Shown here: piece after piece, positions 31,711 to 39,913 of the stretch
Layout: each line of letters opens with the position of its first letter
How positions within the stretch are numbered: the stretch's first letter is position 1
DNA from: a bacterium
GTDB taxonomy: Bacteria > Myxococcota_A > Bradymonadia > UBA7976 > UBA1532
Direction: 5' to 3'
Assembly: GCA_030427205.1 (NCBI GenBank)
Contig: JAUHXC010000067.1
Coordinates: 1-45,485 of the forward strand
Length of the DNA: 45,485 nt
The notes under the pieces: model-generated
What the model was told of the DNA's origin: nothing
Databases searched by the model: none
What the model saw: only the letters and a program-made list of their open reading frames with translations
Made by a program: the position numbers and the translations under genes

Positions 31711-33399
31711 TCAGTCGCCGATCGAGGCGTTCGGGTCGAGCTCGACCCGGTTGTCGAGCGGGGCGGCGGGCAGGTAGCGATCGAGCATTTCGAACAGGGC
31801 CTCGGCCCGCACCGGCTTGGGCAGGTAGTCGTCCATGCCGGCGGCGATGCAGCGCTCGCGGTCGCCCTTCATCGCCTCGGCGGTCATCGCGATGATCGGG
31901 GTGTGCCCGCCCTGCTCCAGCCGGCGCAGGTGCCGCGTCGCCTCGTACCCGTCCATCTCGGGCATCTGGCAGTCCATCAAGATCAGGTCGTAGGGCCGCT
32001 CGCCCCAGCGGGCCAGCGCCTCCTTGCCGTTGCACGCCAGATCGCACTTCAGCCCGCGCTTGCGCAGCATGATCGAGGCCACCCGCCGGTTGACCGGGTT
32101 GTCCTCGACGAGCAGCACCCGCCCCCCGCCCAGGCGGCGACCGGCCGGCGCGGTGGAGTCGTAGCGCTGCCGGCGCGCGGCGGCGGCGTCGGGGTCGAGC
32201 ACGTCGAGCACCGCGTCGGCGAGCCGGCTGTCGGTGATCGGCACCGTCAGCGCCCGATCGATGAGCGGGCCGGCGTCCCGCGGCTGCGGCCCGTATTGCA
32301 CCACCCGCGTGCGCAGCCCGCCGGCGGCGCGCAGCGCGGCGATCGCCTCGCGCCCGGCGAGCCCCTCGGCGAGCAGCAGCACCGTCGGGCCATCGCCCCG
32401 GGCCTCGGCGAGCCGCGCGGCGCCCTGCTGCACGTCCGCCGCTTCGTCCACCGGGCAGCTCCAGGCCCGCAGCCGGTCGGCCAGCGCCCGCCGCTGCGTC
32501 TCGTGCGGATCACAGACCACCACCGCGACCGGCTCGAAGGGCACCTCGAGCGGCCCCGCGGCGGGCAGCGGCAGCACGAACCAGAACGTCGAGCCGACCC
32601 CCGGCCGGCTGCGCACCCCCAGCCGGCCGCCCATGCGGTCGACGAGGGTCCGGCTGATGAAGAGCCCCAGGCCGGTGCCGCCGAAGCGGCGGGTGATGGA
32701 GATGTCGCCCTGTTCGAAGGGCTGAAACAGCTTGTCGAGGCGCTCGGGCGGGATGCCGATGCCCGTATCGCGCACCTCGAAGCGCAGGATGGCCTTGCCC
32801 AGCGCGCCGACCTCGGGCGCGACCCGGATGACCACCTGCCCCGCCTCGGTGAACTTGAGCGCGTTGCCCACCAGGTTGACCAGCACCTGGCGCACCCGGG
32901 ACGGATCGCCGAGCACCATGTCGTAGACGTCGGGGTCGATGTGCGCCACCAGCGACAGGCCCTTCTCGAGCGCCTGCCCCACCAGCAGCTCGGCCACCTC
33001 GTCGACCACCCGCCGCGGGTCGAACTCGATGCGCTCGAGCGCCATCTGACCGGCCTCGATCTTCGAGAAGTCGAGGATGTCGTTGAGCACGCTCAAGAGC
33101 GCCTCGGCGCTCGAGCGCACCGTGCGCACGTAGTCCCGCTGGATCGGATCGAGGTCGGTATCGAGCAGCAGCCCGGTCATGCCCAGGATGCCGTTCATCG
33201 GCGTGCGCACCTCGTGGCTCATCGCCGCGAGGAACTCCGCCCGGGTCTTGCTGGCGTTGCGCGCCTTCTTGTGGCTGGCCTGCAGCACCGCGTAGAGCTC
33301 GCGCTGCCGTTCGAGGGCCTCGAGCGCGCGCGCATGCACCTCGGCCGGCACCGGCGCGTCCGGCGGCAGGTCTGATGGGCGGTGGGGGTCATGGCTCAC
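31711..33399 (-). CDS. Soluble hybrid histidine kinase with two receiver domains
   Basis: A coiled-coil start (EVHARALEALERQRELYAVL) leads to HisKA with FLAAMSHEVRTPMNGI (phospho-accepting His about residue 62). An HATPase domain follows: LVNLVGNALKFTEAG (N box), VRDTGIGIPPERL (G1), FGGTGLGLFIS (G2). A degenerate receiver follows: its VVVCDPHETQ start is kept, but the phosphorylation site reads LLLAEG without Asp. The last domain is a competent receiver: LLVEDNPVNRR, LILMDCQMPEMDG (Asp about 476), the switch residue in IIAMTAEA and the Lys of YLPKP. No transmembrane or sensory domain is visible, so it probably receives signals from partners. I use GTG at 33399; TTG at 33462 would add 21 residues. 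No response regulator lies next to it. Confidence 0.93.
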   Translation of the reverse strand: MSHDPHRPSDLPPDAPVPAEVHARALEALERQRELYAVLQASHKKARNASKTRAEFLAAMSHEVRTPMNGILGMTGLLLDTDLDPIQRDYVRTVRSSAEALLSVLNDILDFSKIEAGQMALERIEFDPRRVVDEVAELLVGQALEKGLSLVAHIDPDVYDMVLGDPSRVRQVLVNLVGNALKFTEAGQVVIRVAPEVGALGKAILRFEVRDTGIGIPPERLDKLFQPFEQGDISITRRFGGTGLGLFISRTLVDRMGGRLGVRSRPGVGSTFWFVLPLPAAGPLEVPFEPVAVVVCDPHETQRRALADRLRAWSCPVDEAADVQQGAARLAEARGDGPTVLLLAEGLAGREAIAALRAAGGLRTRVVQYGPQPRDAGPLIDRALTVPITDSRLADAVLDVLDPDAAAARRQRYDSTAPAGRRLGGGRVLLVEDNPVNRRVASIMLRKRGLKCDLACNGKEALARWGERPYDLILMDCQMPEMDGYEATRHLRRLEQGGHTPIIAMTAEAMKGDRERCIAAGMDDYLPKPVRAEALFEMLDRYLPAAPLDNRVELDPNASIGD

Positions 33400-33624
33400 G
33401 TCGAGTCCGGGTGGGGCCGATACCTCTGTATCGATGATGCCCCCCGCCGGTGGCCGGGGCAAGCTCGCCGCCCGAACGATAGCGGGATGTTACCCAGGAG
33501 ACGACCGGACCCGGGGTCCGCCGCGCGCCGCCGGAGCCGAGACCGCAGGCAGAATACAGCAAACAGTCATCGGCAGCGTCGGGCCCGGCGGCATACATTG
33601 CATCAACGGACGCCGCGTCCCATC

Positions 33625-34188
33625 ATGGCCCCGATGTCGCAGACGCCGCCCCGCCCCCTGCCCCGTCGCCTCGCGCGCCCGCTTCTGGGCGTCGGGCTGC
33701 TCGGCATCGGGCTGCTCGCCGCCTGTGGCGGGCGCGGCGCGGCCGGCTGGGCCGTCGATCGGGTGGTGGACAGCAAGTTCGCGGTGCAGAGCGCCGATAC
33801 CGACACCCTCGCCGCCCGGCTCGCCGGGCCCGAGCCGCCGCTGCTGCTCGACGTACGCGAGCCCCACGAATACGCCGTCTCGCACCTGCCCGCCGCCCGC
33901 AACCTGCCGCCGGGCGCCGATCCGGCCAGCGTATTGGCCGACGTGCCCCGCGATCGACCGGTGGTGGTCTACTGCAGCGTCGGCTGGCGCTCCGCCGACA
34001 TGGCCCGGCGCATGGCGGCGGCCGGGTTCTCCGACGTCACCAATATGCGCGGCTCGATCTTCCGCTGGGTGGCCCAGGGTCGCCCGCTGGTCGACGGCCG
34101 CGGCGCGCCGACGACCCGGGTGCATGCCTTCGGCCCGCCGTGGAGCTGGCTGGTGCCGCCCGTCAACCGGGCCCCCGGCGACCCATGA
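33625..34188 (+). CDS. Rhodanese-domain lipoprotein, 187 aa
   Basis: The leader PLLGVGLLGIGLLAAC has the lipobox LAAC (C34). The rhodanese domain starts LLLDVREPHEYAVSHLPAA (about residues 73-91). Its active-site loop is VVVYCSVGWRSADMARRM with catalytic C117 followed by SVGWR. The length is that of a single rhodanese domain plus linker. It may transfer sulfane sulfur, or act as a phosphatase-like or redox module in the periplasm. It is divergent from the histidine kinase. Its stop codon overlaps the PP2C start as ATGA, so they are co-translated. ATG 33625 is used; ATG 33634 in the same frame is equally possible. Confidence 0.9.
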   Translation: MAPMSQTPPRPLPRRLARPLLGVGLLGIGLLAACGGRGAAGWAVDRVVDSKFAVQSADTDTLAARLAGPEPPLLLDVREPHEYAVSHLPAARNLPPGADPASVLADVPRDRPVVVYCSVGWRSADMARRMAAAGFSDVTNMRGSIFRWVAQGRPLVDGRGAPTTRVHAFGPPWSWLVPPVNRAPGDP

Positions 34189-34955
34189 GCGCGCGGGAGC
34201 TGCTGCTGCTCGGCCGGGATCACGGCGCCTATGGCGCGCTGCACGTCGCCGAGGCCGGGCCCCACGCGGCGGGGGCCATCAGCGCCGGCGCCGACCCCGC
34301 CGCGCCGTCGACCCGCTTCAAGGCCGACCCCGACCGGCCCAACGAAGACGCGCTGCTGATCCTCGACGACGGGCGCCGCTGCCTGATGGCGGTGGCCGAC
34401 AGCCACTTCGGTCATCGGGCGAGCCACCGGCTCATCGAGCGGCTCGCGGCGCTCGACGCGGTGCCCGACGACATCCGGGCGGTGGTCGCGTGGCTCGACG
34501 GCGGCGTCCGCTGGCCCGCGTCGGCGGACGATCGCTCGGCGTCGACGCTGTGCATCACGCTGCACGATCGCGAGACGGGGCGGGGCGCCGGCTTCTCCAT
34601 CGGCGACAGCACCGCCGCGGTGGTCGGCCCGGGGCGGCTGCCGCTGCGGCTCAACCGGGCCAACGCGGCCTATGTGCACCCGGGGCGCGACGCCCGCATC
34701 GGCCGCCGCGGCGACCCGTTCGGCTTCACCGCCGCGGCCGGCGCGCTCGTGCTGTGCTTCACCGACGGCGTCGACGAGTGCCACTACCGACGCCCGGAGA
34801 CGTCGCTGCGCCCGCAGCACATGGCGGCGCTCTTCGACAAGACCGGCCCCGACCCGCAGGCCTACGCCACGGCCCTCGCCCGCGCGGCGCTCGCCGGCGT
34901 CGACGGGCACCCCGGCGGCCAGGACAACCTCGCCCTGGCCGTCGCCCGGGCCTGA
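34185..34955 (+). CDS. PP2C-family Ser/Thr protein phosphatase, 256 aa
   Basis: The PPM/PP2C metal site is recognisable: RPNEDALLIL (R51, D55), VADSHFGH in place of the usual VADGMGGH (D72), SASTLCITL (119-127), GFSIGDSTAAVV (D141), LCFTDGVDE (D194) and GGQDNLALAV (D247, N248). It is compact and cytoplasmic, with no signal peptide or membrane segment. Its ATG overlaps the rhodanese stop by one base (ATGA). No Ser/Thr kinase is present in the window, so its phosphoprotein partner is unknown. The change of Gly to Ser and His after D72 may affect metal-loop geometry. The stop lies 19 bp from the convergent MmcQ-type gene. Confidence 0.92.
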   Translation: MSARELLLLGRDHGAYGALHVAEAGPHAAGAISAGADPAAPSTRFKADPDRPNEDALLILDDGRRCLMAVADSHFGHRASHRLIERLAALDAVPDDIRAVVAWLDGGVRWPASADDRSASTLCITLHDRETGRGAGFSIGDSTAAVVGPGRLPLRLNRANAAYVHPGRDARIGRRGDPFGFTAAAGALVLCFTDGVDECHYRRPETSLRPQHMAALFDKTGPDPQAYATALARAALAGVDGHPGGQDNLALAVARA

Positions 34956-34974
34956 CGCGCCGAGCTCGCCGGGC

Positions 34975-35394
34975 TCAGCCCTGCGCCCGCTGACGGTCGA
35001 GCGCCTTGACCAGCGTCTTCGGCGCGATGGCGCGGTAGCTCTCCTCGACCCACTCCACCAGATCCTGCGTATCGGGCAGGGCCTCGGCCGAGAAGCGGAA
35101 GCTGACCCAGCCCGAGCGGCCGAGCCCGTAGCCGGTGGGGCTGGCGAACGGCATGCACAATACGTCGCTGCCGCTTTGGGGCAGCTTGACGCTGAAGCCG
35201 AGATCGGCCCCGCCGTGGCCCATGAAGACGAAGACCTTCTTGCGCACCTTGAGCGCCGGCTCGCCCCAGGGGAAGTCCTCGCGGGTCTCGGGCAGCGAGA
35301 GCCCGAAGCTGCGCATGGCCTCGCGGGCCGCGTCGACCGCGGGCGGGGCCGCGTCGGGCTCGGGCGCGCTCTCGGCATCGGGGCGGGACGACAT
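34975..35394 (-). CDS. MmcQ/YjbR family protein, 139 aa
   Basis: An acidic, Ala/Pro-rich start is followed by the typical MmcQ/YjbR core: MRSFGLSLPETREDFPWGEPALKVRKKVFVFMG (in order MRSFGLSLPETRED and FPWGEPALKVRKKVFVF), then SVKLPQSGSDVLC, and WVSFRFSAEALPDTQDLVEWVEESYRAI near the end. The fold is a CyaY-like alpha/beta domain sometimes annotated as DNA binding; no biochemical role is established from the sequence. The ATG at 35394 is preceded by AGGAGGT at 4-bp spacing. The open frame extends upstream to 35481 but the leader is not family-like. Confidence 0.9.
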   Translation of the reverse strand: MSSRPDAESAPEPDAAPPAVDAAREAMRSFGLSLPETREDFPWGEPALKVRKKVFVFMGHGGADLGFSVKLPQSGSDVLCMPFASPTGYGLGRSGWVSFRFSAEALPDTQDLVEWVEESYRAIAPKTLVKALDRQRAQG

Positions 35395-35515
35395 GACGAC
35401 CTCCTGCGTGGCGTGGCGGCGCACCGTCCCATGGCAGGGGGCGACAGGCAACCGCCGCGGCAGGCCACTGGCAGGCGTCATGTGAGGTCTTTGCCTACAT
35501 GTGCGCAGAACGGTA

Positions 35516-35543
35516 TTGCGCGACTGTGACGGCCGGGTGTAGT
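35516..35543 (+). promoter_or_regulatory. Candidate promoter of the lipoprotein/TonB receptor operon
   Basis: TTGCGC (35516-35521) and TGTAGT (35538-35543) are separated by 16 bp; an alternative TAGTGT (35540-35545) gives 18 bp. It would leave a leader of about 85 bases before the ATG at 35634. The match is modest. Confidence 0.3.
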
Positions 35544-35633
35544 GTCCGCGACGGGAGTTTCATGCACCGGTCCAGGTGCCCGCTCGGGGGATATCGAGAG
35601 CGCGCCGGACCGACGGACCATCGAGGTGTGATG

Positions 35634-36860
35634 ATGGGACGCAAGAGTGGGACCGGAGTCCGCTCGGCGGCGCTCGTCGCGGTCGGAGCCCTGGCGGGCT
35701 TCGGGTGCGAGGGTACGCCGGAGGACGACTACTACGGTCCCCTGGTCTACGAGGTCTTGCCCGCTGAGATCAGCGGGCCCTTCGCGCTGGAGTTCGCGTT
35801 CGCCGACGGGGAGTTGTGGCAATACGCGGACGTCGACCCCGGCCTGGGCAACTTCAATACGATCCCGGGCAAGGTCTACGTCATGAAGGGGGTCGACGGG
35901 CAATACCCGATCATCGACGCCCTGCCGGGAGACGCGGCCTACAGCCCGTTCTGGACCGTGGTCGAGGTCGAGCCGCCCAGCGACTACAAGGCCAACCAGA
36001 TCAAGTCGCTGCAGACCATCGAGGACGCCGGTCTCACCATGACCGAGACCGATACGATCATCCACTGCGCCGTGGTCAACCCCGACGCGCAGTGGACGAG
36101 CAACCTCGGCGTGCCCGTCGAGGCGCTCGGCCTCGACCCCTTGCCGGCCCAGGTGATCTGGAATACCGGCGAGGACATGCCCAACGCGATGAACGAGTAC
36201 GCCGCCCAGTACGGCGCCACCGTCGAAGAGGTCTTCGGCTTCCTCGCGACGCCCATCGACGAGCCGGTGGTCGACCCCGAGACGGGCGAGCAGGCCGTCG
36301 ACGAAGAGGGCAACCCGCTCTTCCAGCGGGTCTGGCCCGGCTTCGAGTTCGACCCCGAGTTCGTGATGACGTCGCTGACCCGCGCCGAGCAGGCCTACGT
36401 CACCGACGCGGACGCCAGCCCCTTCGACGTGCAGTTGCAGCCGGTGTGGCACAAGGCCCTGCAAGGCTTCTGCCTGCCCGATACCAACGAGGGTACGGCC
36501 TACGCCGCCGAGGCCGACGAGTTCGGTGACCTGCAGCTGCAGAGCTTCGGCGCCGTCTTCACCCAGTTCTCGCCGGCGGTCGAGGGCGATCCCGGCGACC
36601 CGAAGGCCGAGCCGCCGGTGCCGCCGACCGACCCTCAAGATCCCGCCCCCTACGGGCTGTTGCCGATCTACAACGCGGCCCCGGGCGCCGCCGGCTACTC
36701 GCCGGTGGTCTTCCCCGAGGGCATCGTGACCACCAGCCCGGACCAGGTCACCGACGCGGCCGACCTCGACCCGGCCAACAGCGTGGGCCCGATCGGCGAT
36801 CCGGCCCACGCGCCGCTCGTGCGTCGGATCAACGCCGGCACCGTCGCGGAGGGGAACTGA
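35634..36860 (+). CDS. Lipoprotein paired with a TonB-dependent receptor, 408 aa
   Basis: Leader MGRKSGTGVRSAALVAVGAL then AGFGC, with the probable lipid cysteine at C25 (Gly at -3, slightly atypical). The mature protein is Asp/Glu/Pro-rich with few cysteines. It contains GPLVYEVLPAEISGPFALEF, a GQYPIIDALPGDAAYSPFW segment (about residues 90-110), and VEPPSDYKANQIKSLQTI. GAGGT lies 6 bases before the second of two adjacent ATG codons (35631 and 35634). The TonB receptor gene begins one base after the stop, so this may be a surface substrate-binding partner, analogous in position to SusD although not similar in sequence. The ligand is unknown. Confidence 0.85.
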   Translation: MGRKSGTGVRSAALVAVGALAGFGCEGTPEDDYYGPLVYEVLPAEISGPFALEFAFADGELWQYADVDPGLGNFNTIPGKVYVMKGVDGQYPIIDALPGDAAYSPFWTVVEVEPPSDYKANQIKSLQTIEDAGLTMTETDTIIHCAVVNPDAQWTSNLGVPVEALGLDPLPAQVIWNTGEDMPNAMNEYAAQYGATVEEVFGFLATPIDEPVVDPETGEQAVDEEGNPLFQRVWPGFEFDPEFVMTSLTRAEQAYVTDADASPFDVQLQPVWHKALQGFCLPDTNEGTAYAAEADEFGDLQLQSFGAVFTQFSPAVEGDPGDPKAEPPVPPTDPQDPAPYGLLPIYNAAPGAAGYSPVVFPEGIVTTSPDQVTDAADLDPANSVGPIGDPAHAPLVRRINAGTVAEGN

Positions 36861-36861
36861 C

Positions 36862-39789
36862 ATGAGCCGCTTCTTCGATCCGCGCATCATCGCGCCGGCG
36901 GCCATCTGCGCCGTCGCCGCCCTCGCCAGCCCGGCGGACGCGCAGCAGCAGACCGGCGACCTCGCCGGCACCGTGACGACCGCTGACAGCAAGCCGCTCG
37001 CCAAGGCCAAGGTCACCCTCTCGGGTGCGGCCAACATCGGCGGCGACAAGTCCGTCGAGACCAACGACAGCGGCGAGTTCCGCTTCCTGCGCCTGCTGCC
37101 CGGGGAGTACAAGGTCACCGTCGAGGCCGACGGCTACGAGGGCCTGACGACGACCCTGCGCGTGGGCATCGGCAAGACCGCCCGCATCGTCGCGCCGCTC
37201 AAGCCGGCGGCGGGCGAAGACGTCGAGGTCATCGAGGTCAGCGCCGAGAAGCTCGCGGTGGATACCAAGCGTATCGACATCGGCACCAGCTTCAGCGCCG
37301 AGTTCCTGCAGGCGGTGCCCAGCGGCCGCGAGTTCCAATCGGTGACCCAGTTCGCACCGGGCGTGACCGGCGGCGGCAACCCCAACGTCAACGGCGGGTC
37401 GGACTCGTCGAACCTGTATCTGGTCGACGGGGTCAATACCACCGACCCGACCACCAATACCTTCGGGCTCAACTTCAACTTCGACGCGATCGAAGAGCTG
37501 CAGGTGCTGACCGGCGGCTTCCACCCGCGCTACGGCAACGTGACCGGCGGCGTGATCAACGTGGTGACCAAGTCGGGGTCGAACGAGTTCGCCATCGACT
37601 CGAGCGTCTACTACACCGGTCGCCTGCTGCAGGTCTCCAGCCCCGACGAGGAGCTGGTGCCCGAGGACGAGCGGCGCAACTTCTGGAGCATCGGCGCAAA
37701 CCTCAACTTCTCGGGCCCGATCATCGAAGACAAGCTGTGGTACTTCGTATCAACCGAGTACAACTACTCGGTCTCGCAGCTGCCGTCGGTCTCGCCGTTC
37801 GAGTTCCCCAATACCGACCTGTCGGACTTCGAGCCGCGCCCGCACCCCGAGCGGGTCTACCAGTCGTTCTACTGGCTGGCCAAGCTGACCGGGCAGATCG
37901 ACCGCCACAACCGGGTGACCGTGCTCGGTATCGCCGACCCGGCGTCGATCGACAACGCGTCGCAGTCGCAGTCGCTCGCCCCCGAGTCGGAGTACCACCA
38001 GGATCAGAACGGCTTCGTGGGCAAGCTCGACTGGGAGGCGGACTACGACCCGCTCGTCGTGCAGGTCAAGGCGGGCTACAAGCGCTCGCTGCTCGACGTC
38101 ATGCCCCAGGAGCGGGTCGAGTCGTCGTCGCCGTTCGGCTTCCCGGGTGTCTTCGGCTTCGGTGAGCTGTCGACCAAGAACGACTTCGGCATCACACCGG
38201 GCTGTCTGGCCGACGAGGATCGGGTCGCGGCCCCCGAGGGCGGCTCGGGCTGCACCGACATCCAGGCGGCCGATCAGTTCGGCAACGGCGTGCACAACGT
38301 CGCCGGCCAGGGCACGTTCTATCGCGGCACCAACATCGACGCCTACATCGTGCGCCAGCAGACCGACGTCACGGCCGAGCTGAGCTACTTCCTCGACGAG
38401 GCGCTCGGCGACCACCGCTTCGACCTCGGCTTCGGGGTGACGCTCAAGTCTGACGAAGAGACCGAGCGCTACCCCGGCGGGGCCTACTTCATCGACGTGC
38501 CCACCGGCGCCGCCCCCAACAGCGGCGACCCGGTCGTGGTGCCCGTCGCCGCCTATGTCATCGGCTCGGAGAACAACGAGCTGACCCAGAAGGCGACCGG
38601 GCAGGTCTTCTCGGCCTACCTCGCCGATACCTGGACCTTCGCCGACCGCTTCACCCTGCAGCCGGGCATCCGCGTCGAGAAGGCGACCCACAACGACTAC
38701 CTCGAGAACCCGGTCCTCGACTTCCTGACCATCTCGCCGCGCCTCGGCTTCTCGATCGACCCGTTCAACAACGGGCGGACGCGGCTGCACGGCGGCTATG
38801 CCCGGCTCTACGAGACCGGCAACCTGGGGCTGTCGAAGTTCGTCGGCACCAGCCTGCAGCTGCGCTACACCGAGTTCAACGGCGAGCGCTATCAAGAGGT
38901 CCCGGGCTCGGTCATCGTCTTCGGCGGGGCCGACGGCACGACCGTCGACGACGACCTGCAGGCGATGTACTCCGACGAGATCCGGCTCGGCGTGGAGCAG
39001 GCCATCGACGACACCATGGCCCTCGGCGTCACCTACGTGCGCAAGATGAGCCACTTCTCGTGGGAAGACGACGAGATCAACCTGCTGTGGAATCAGGCGG
39101 GCACCGACGTCATCGGCTCCCGCGCGGGGGACGGTCAGCAGACCTACCGCCTGACCAGCCTCGAAGAGGCGCGCCGCACCTTCGACTCGATGCAGCTCGT
39201 CTTCTCCCGCAGGGGCACCGACGGCTGGAACTTCAACGGGTCGTATACCCTGGCGTGGAACCGGGGCACGGTGAACGACACCATCACCGCGGCCTTCGAC
39301 AACCCCCGCCAGAACAGCTACCTCGAAGGTGACCTCGGCGACGACGTGCGCCACAACTTCAAGGCGCAGGGCTTCCACGAGTGGAACAACGGCTTCACCC
39401 TCGGCTTCTCGTGGTTCTACGAGACCGGCACGCCCTACAGCCCGCGGTACTACAACGACTTCGATACGGCCTACAACCGGCGCAACGCGCCGCGGGGCTA
39501 CTTCGTGGGCAATGACCCCAACGACCCGCTCGACGACCGCATCCAGCGCCTGCCCGACGTCATGCGCCTCGACGCGCGCGCCGCCTGGAACCTCGAGCCG
39601 ATCATCGGCCAGAAGCTCACCTTCATGGTCGACATCTTCAACCTGCTCAACCAGAACGCGCCGACGAGCATCGTCACCAACGCCACCCACCCCGACTCCG
39701 AGGGCAAGGTGGAGTACACCCGCTTCCGCGAGGTGACCGGCTACCAGTCGCCCCTGCGGGTCCGGCTGGGCGTGCGCTACCAGTACTGA
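36862..39789 (+). CDS. TonB-dependent receptor with N-terminal carboxypeptidase-regulatory-like domain, 975 aa
   Basis: The signal peptide ends at SPADA (about residue 27). Residues about 30-115 are a carboxypeptidase-regulatory-like beta-sandwich (GDLAGTVTTADSKPLAKAKV, FRFLRLLPGEYKVTVEADGY). The plug domain covers about 120-240, with VPSGREFQSVTQFAPGV, LYLVDGVNTTDPTTNTFG, FNFDAIEELQVLTGGFHPRY and GGVINVVTKSGSNEF. The remainder is a long beta-barrel ending in RVRLGVRYQY, with the terminal aromatic residue used for outer-membrane insertion. The architecture matches the Oar/OmpA-like receptors of myxobacteria. It uptakes or secretes an unknown ligand together with the lipoprotein encoded just upstream. 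A stem-loop terminator candidate lies 12 bp after the stop. Confidence 0.95.
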   Translation: MSRFFDPRIIAPAAICAVAALASPADAQQQTGDLAGTVTTADSKPLAKAKVTLSGAANIGGDKSVETNDSGEFRFLRLLPGEYKVTVEADGYEGLTTTLRVGIGKTARIVAPLKPAAGEDVEVIEVSAEKLAVDTKRIDIGTSFSAEFLQAVPSGREFQSVTQFAPGVTGGGNPNVNGGSDSSNLYLVDGVNTTDPTTNTFGLNFNFDAIEELQVLTGGFHPRYGNVTGGVINVVTKSGSNEFAIDSSVYYTGRLLQVSSPDEELVPEDERRNFWSIGANLNFSGPIIEDKLWYFVSTEYNYSVSQLPSVSPFEFPNTDLSDFEPRPHPERVYQSFYWLAKLTGQIDRHNRVTVLGIADPASIDNASQSQSLAPESEYHQDQNGFVGKLDWEADYDPLVVQVKAGYKRSLLDVMPQERVESSSPFGFPGVFGFGELSTKNDFGITPGCLADEDRVAAPEGGSGCTDIQAADQFGNGVHNVAGQGTFYRGTNIDAYIVRQQTDVTAELSYFLDEALGDHRFDLGFGVTLKSDEETERYPGGAYFIDVPTGAAPNSGDPVVVPVAAYVIGSENNELTQKATGQVFSAYLADTWTFADRFTLQPGIRVEKATHNDYLENPVLDFLTISPRLGFSIDPFNNGRTRLHGGYARLYETGNLGLSKFVGTSLQLRYTEFNGERYQEVPGSVIVFGGADGTTVDDDLQAMYSDEIRLGVEQAIDDTMALGVTYVRKMSHFSWEDDEINLLWNQAGTDVIGSRAGDGQQTYRLTSLEEARRTFDSMQLVFSRRGTDGWNFNGSYTLAWNRGTVNDTITAAFDNPRQNSYLEGDLGDDVRHNFKAQGFHEWNNGFTLGFSWFYETGTPYSPRYYNDFDTAYNRRNAPRGYFVGNDPNDPLDDRIQRLPDVMRLDARAAWNLEPIIGQKLTFMVDIFNLLNQNAPTSIVTNATHPDSEGKVEYTRFREVTGYQSPLRVRLGVRYQY

Positions 39790-39800
39790 GCGGCCCCACC

Positions 39801-39826
39801 GCGGGGTGAGCGACCGCTCGCCCCGC
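39801..39826 (+). terminator. Hairpin after the TonB receptor gene
   Basis: GCGGGGTGAGCG and CGCTCGCCCCGC pair over 12 bp with one G-T wobble and a minimal loop. It lies 11 bp after the receptor stop codon, with a pyrimidine-rich tract (CCCCCTCCTCC) downstream. A probable terminator of the two-gene operon. Confidence 0.55.
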
Positions 39827-39913
39827 GCGCCCTGCCCCCTCCTCCCCCCCTCTCTCTGGACCCCCGCGCCGATTCGGGCCATCATTCCGCCGTGGCCCGG
39901 CCCGGGAGCGTGT

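Noticed and set aside
36862..39885. Long minus-strand frame opposite the TonB receptor
   Set aside because: A GC-skew shadow with no motif; the receptor is complete on the plus strand.
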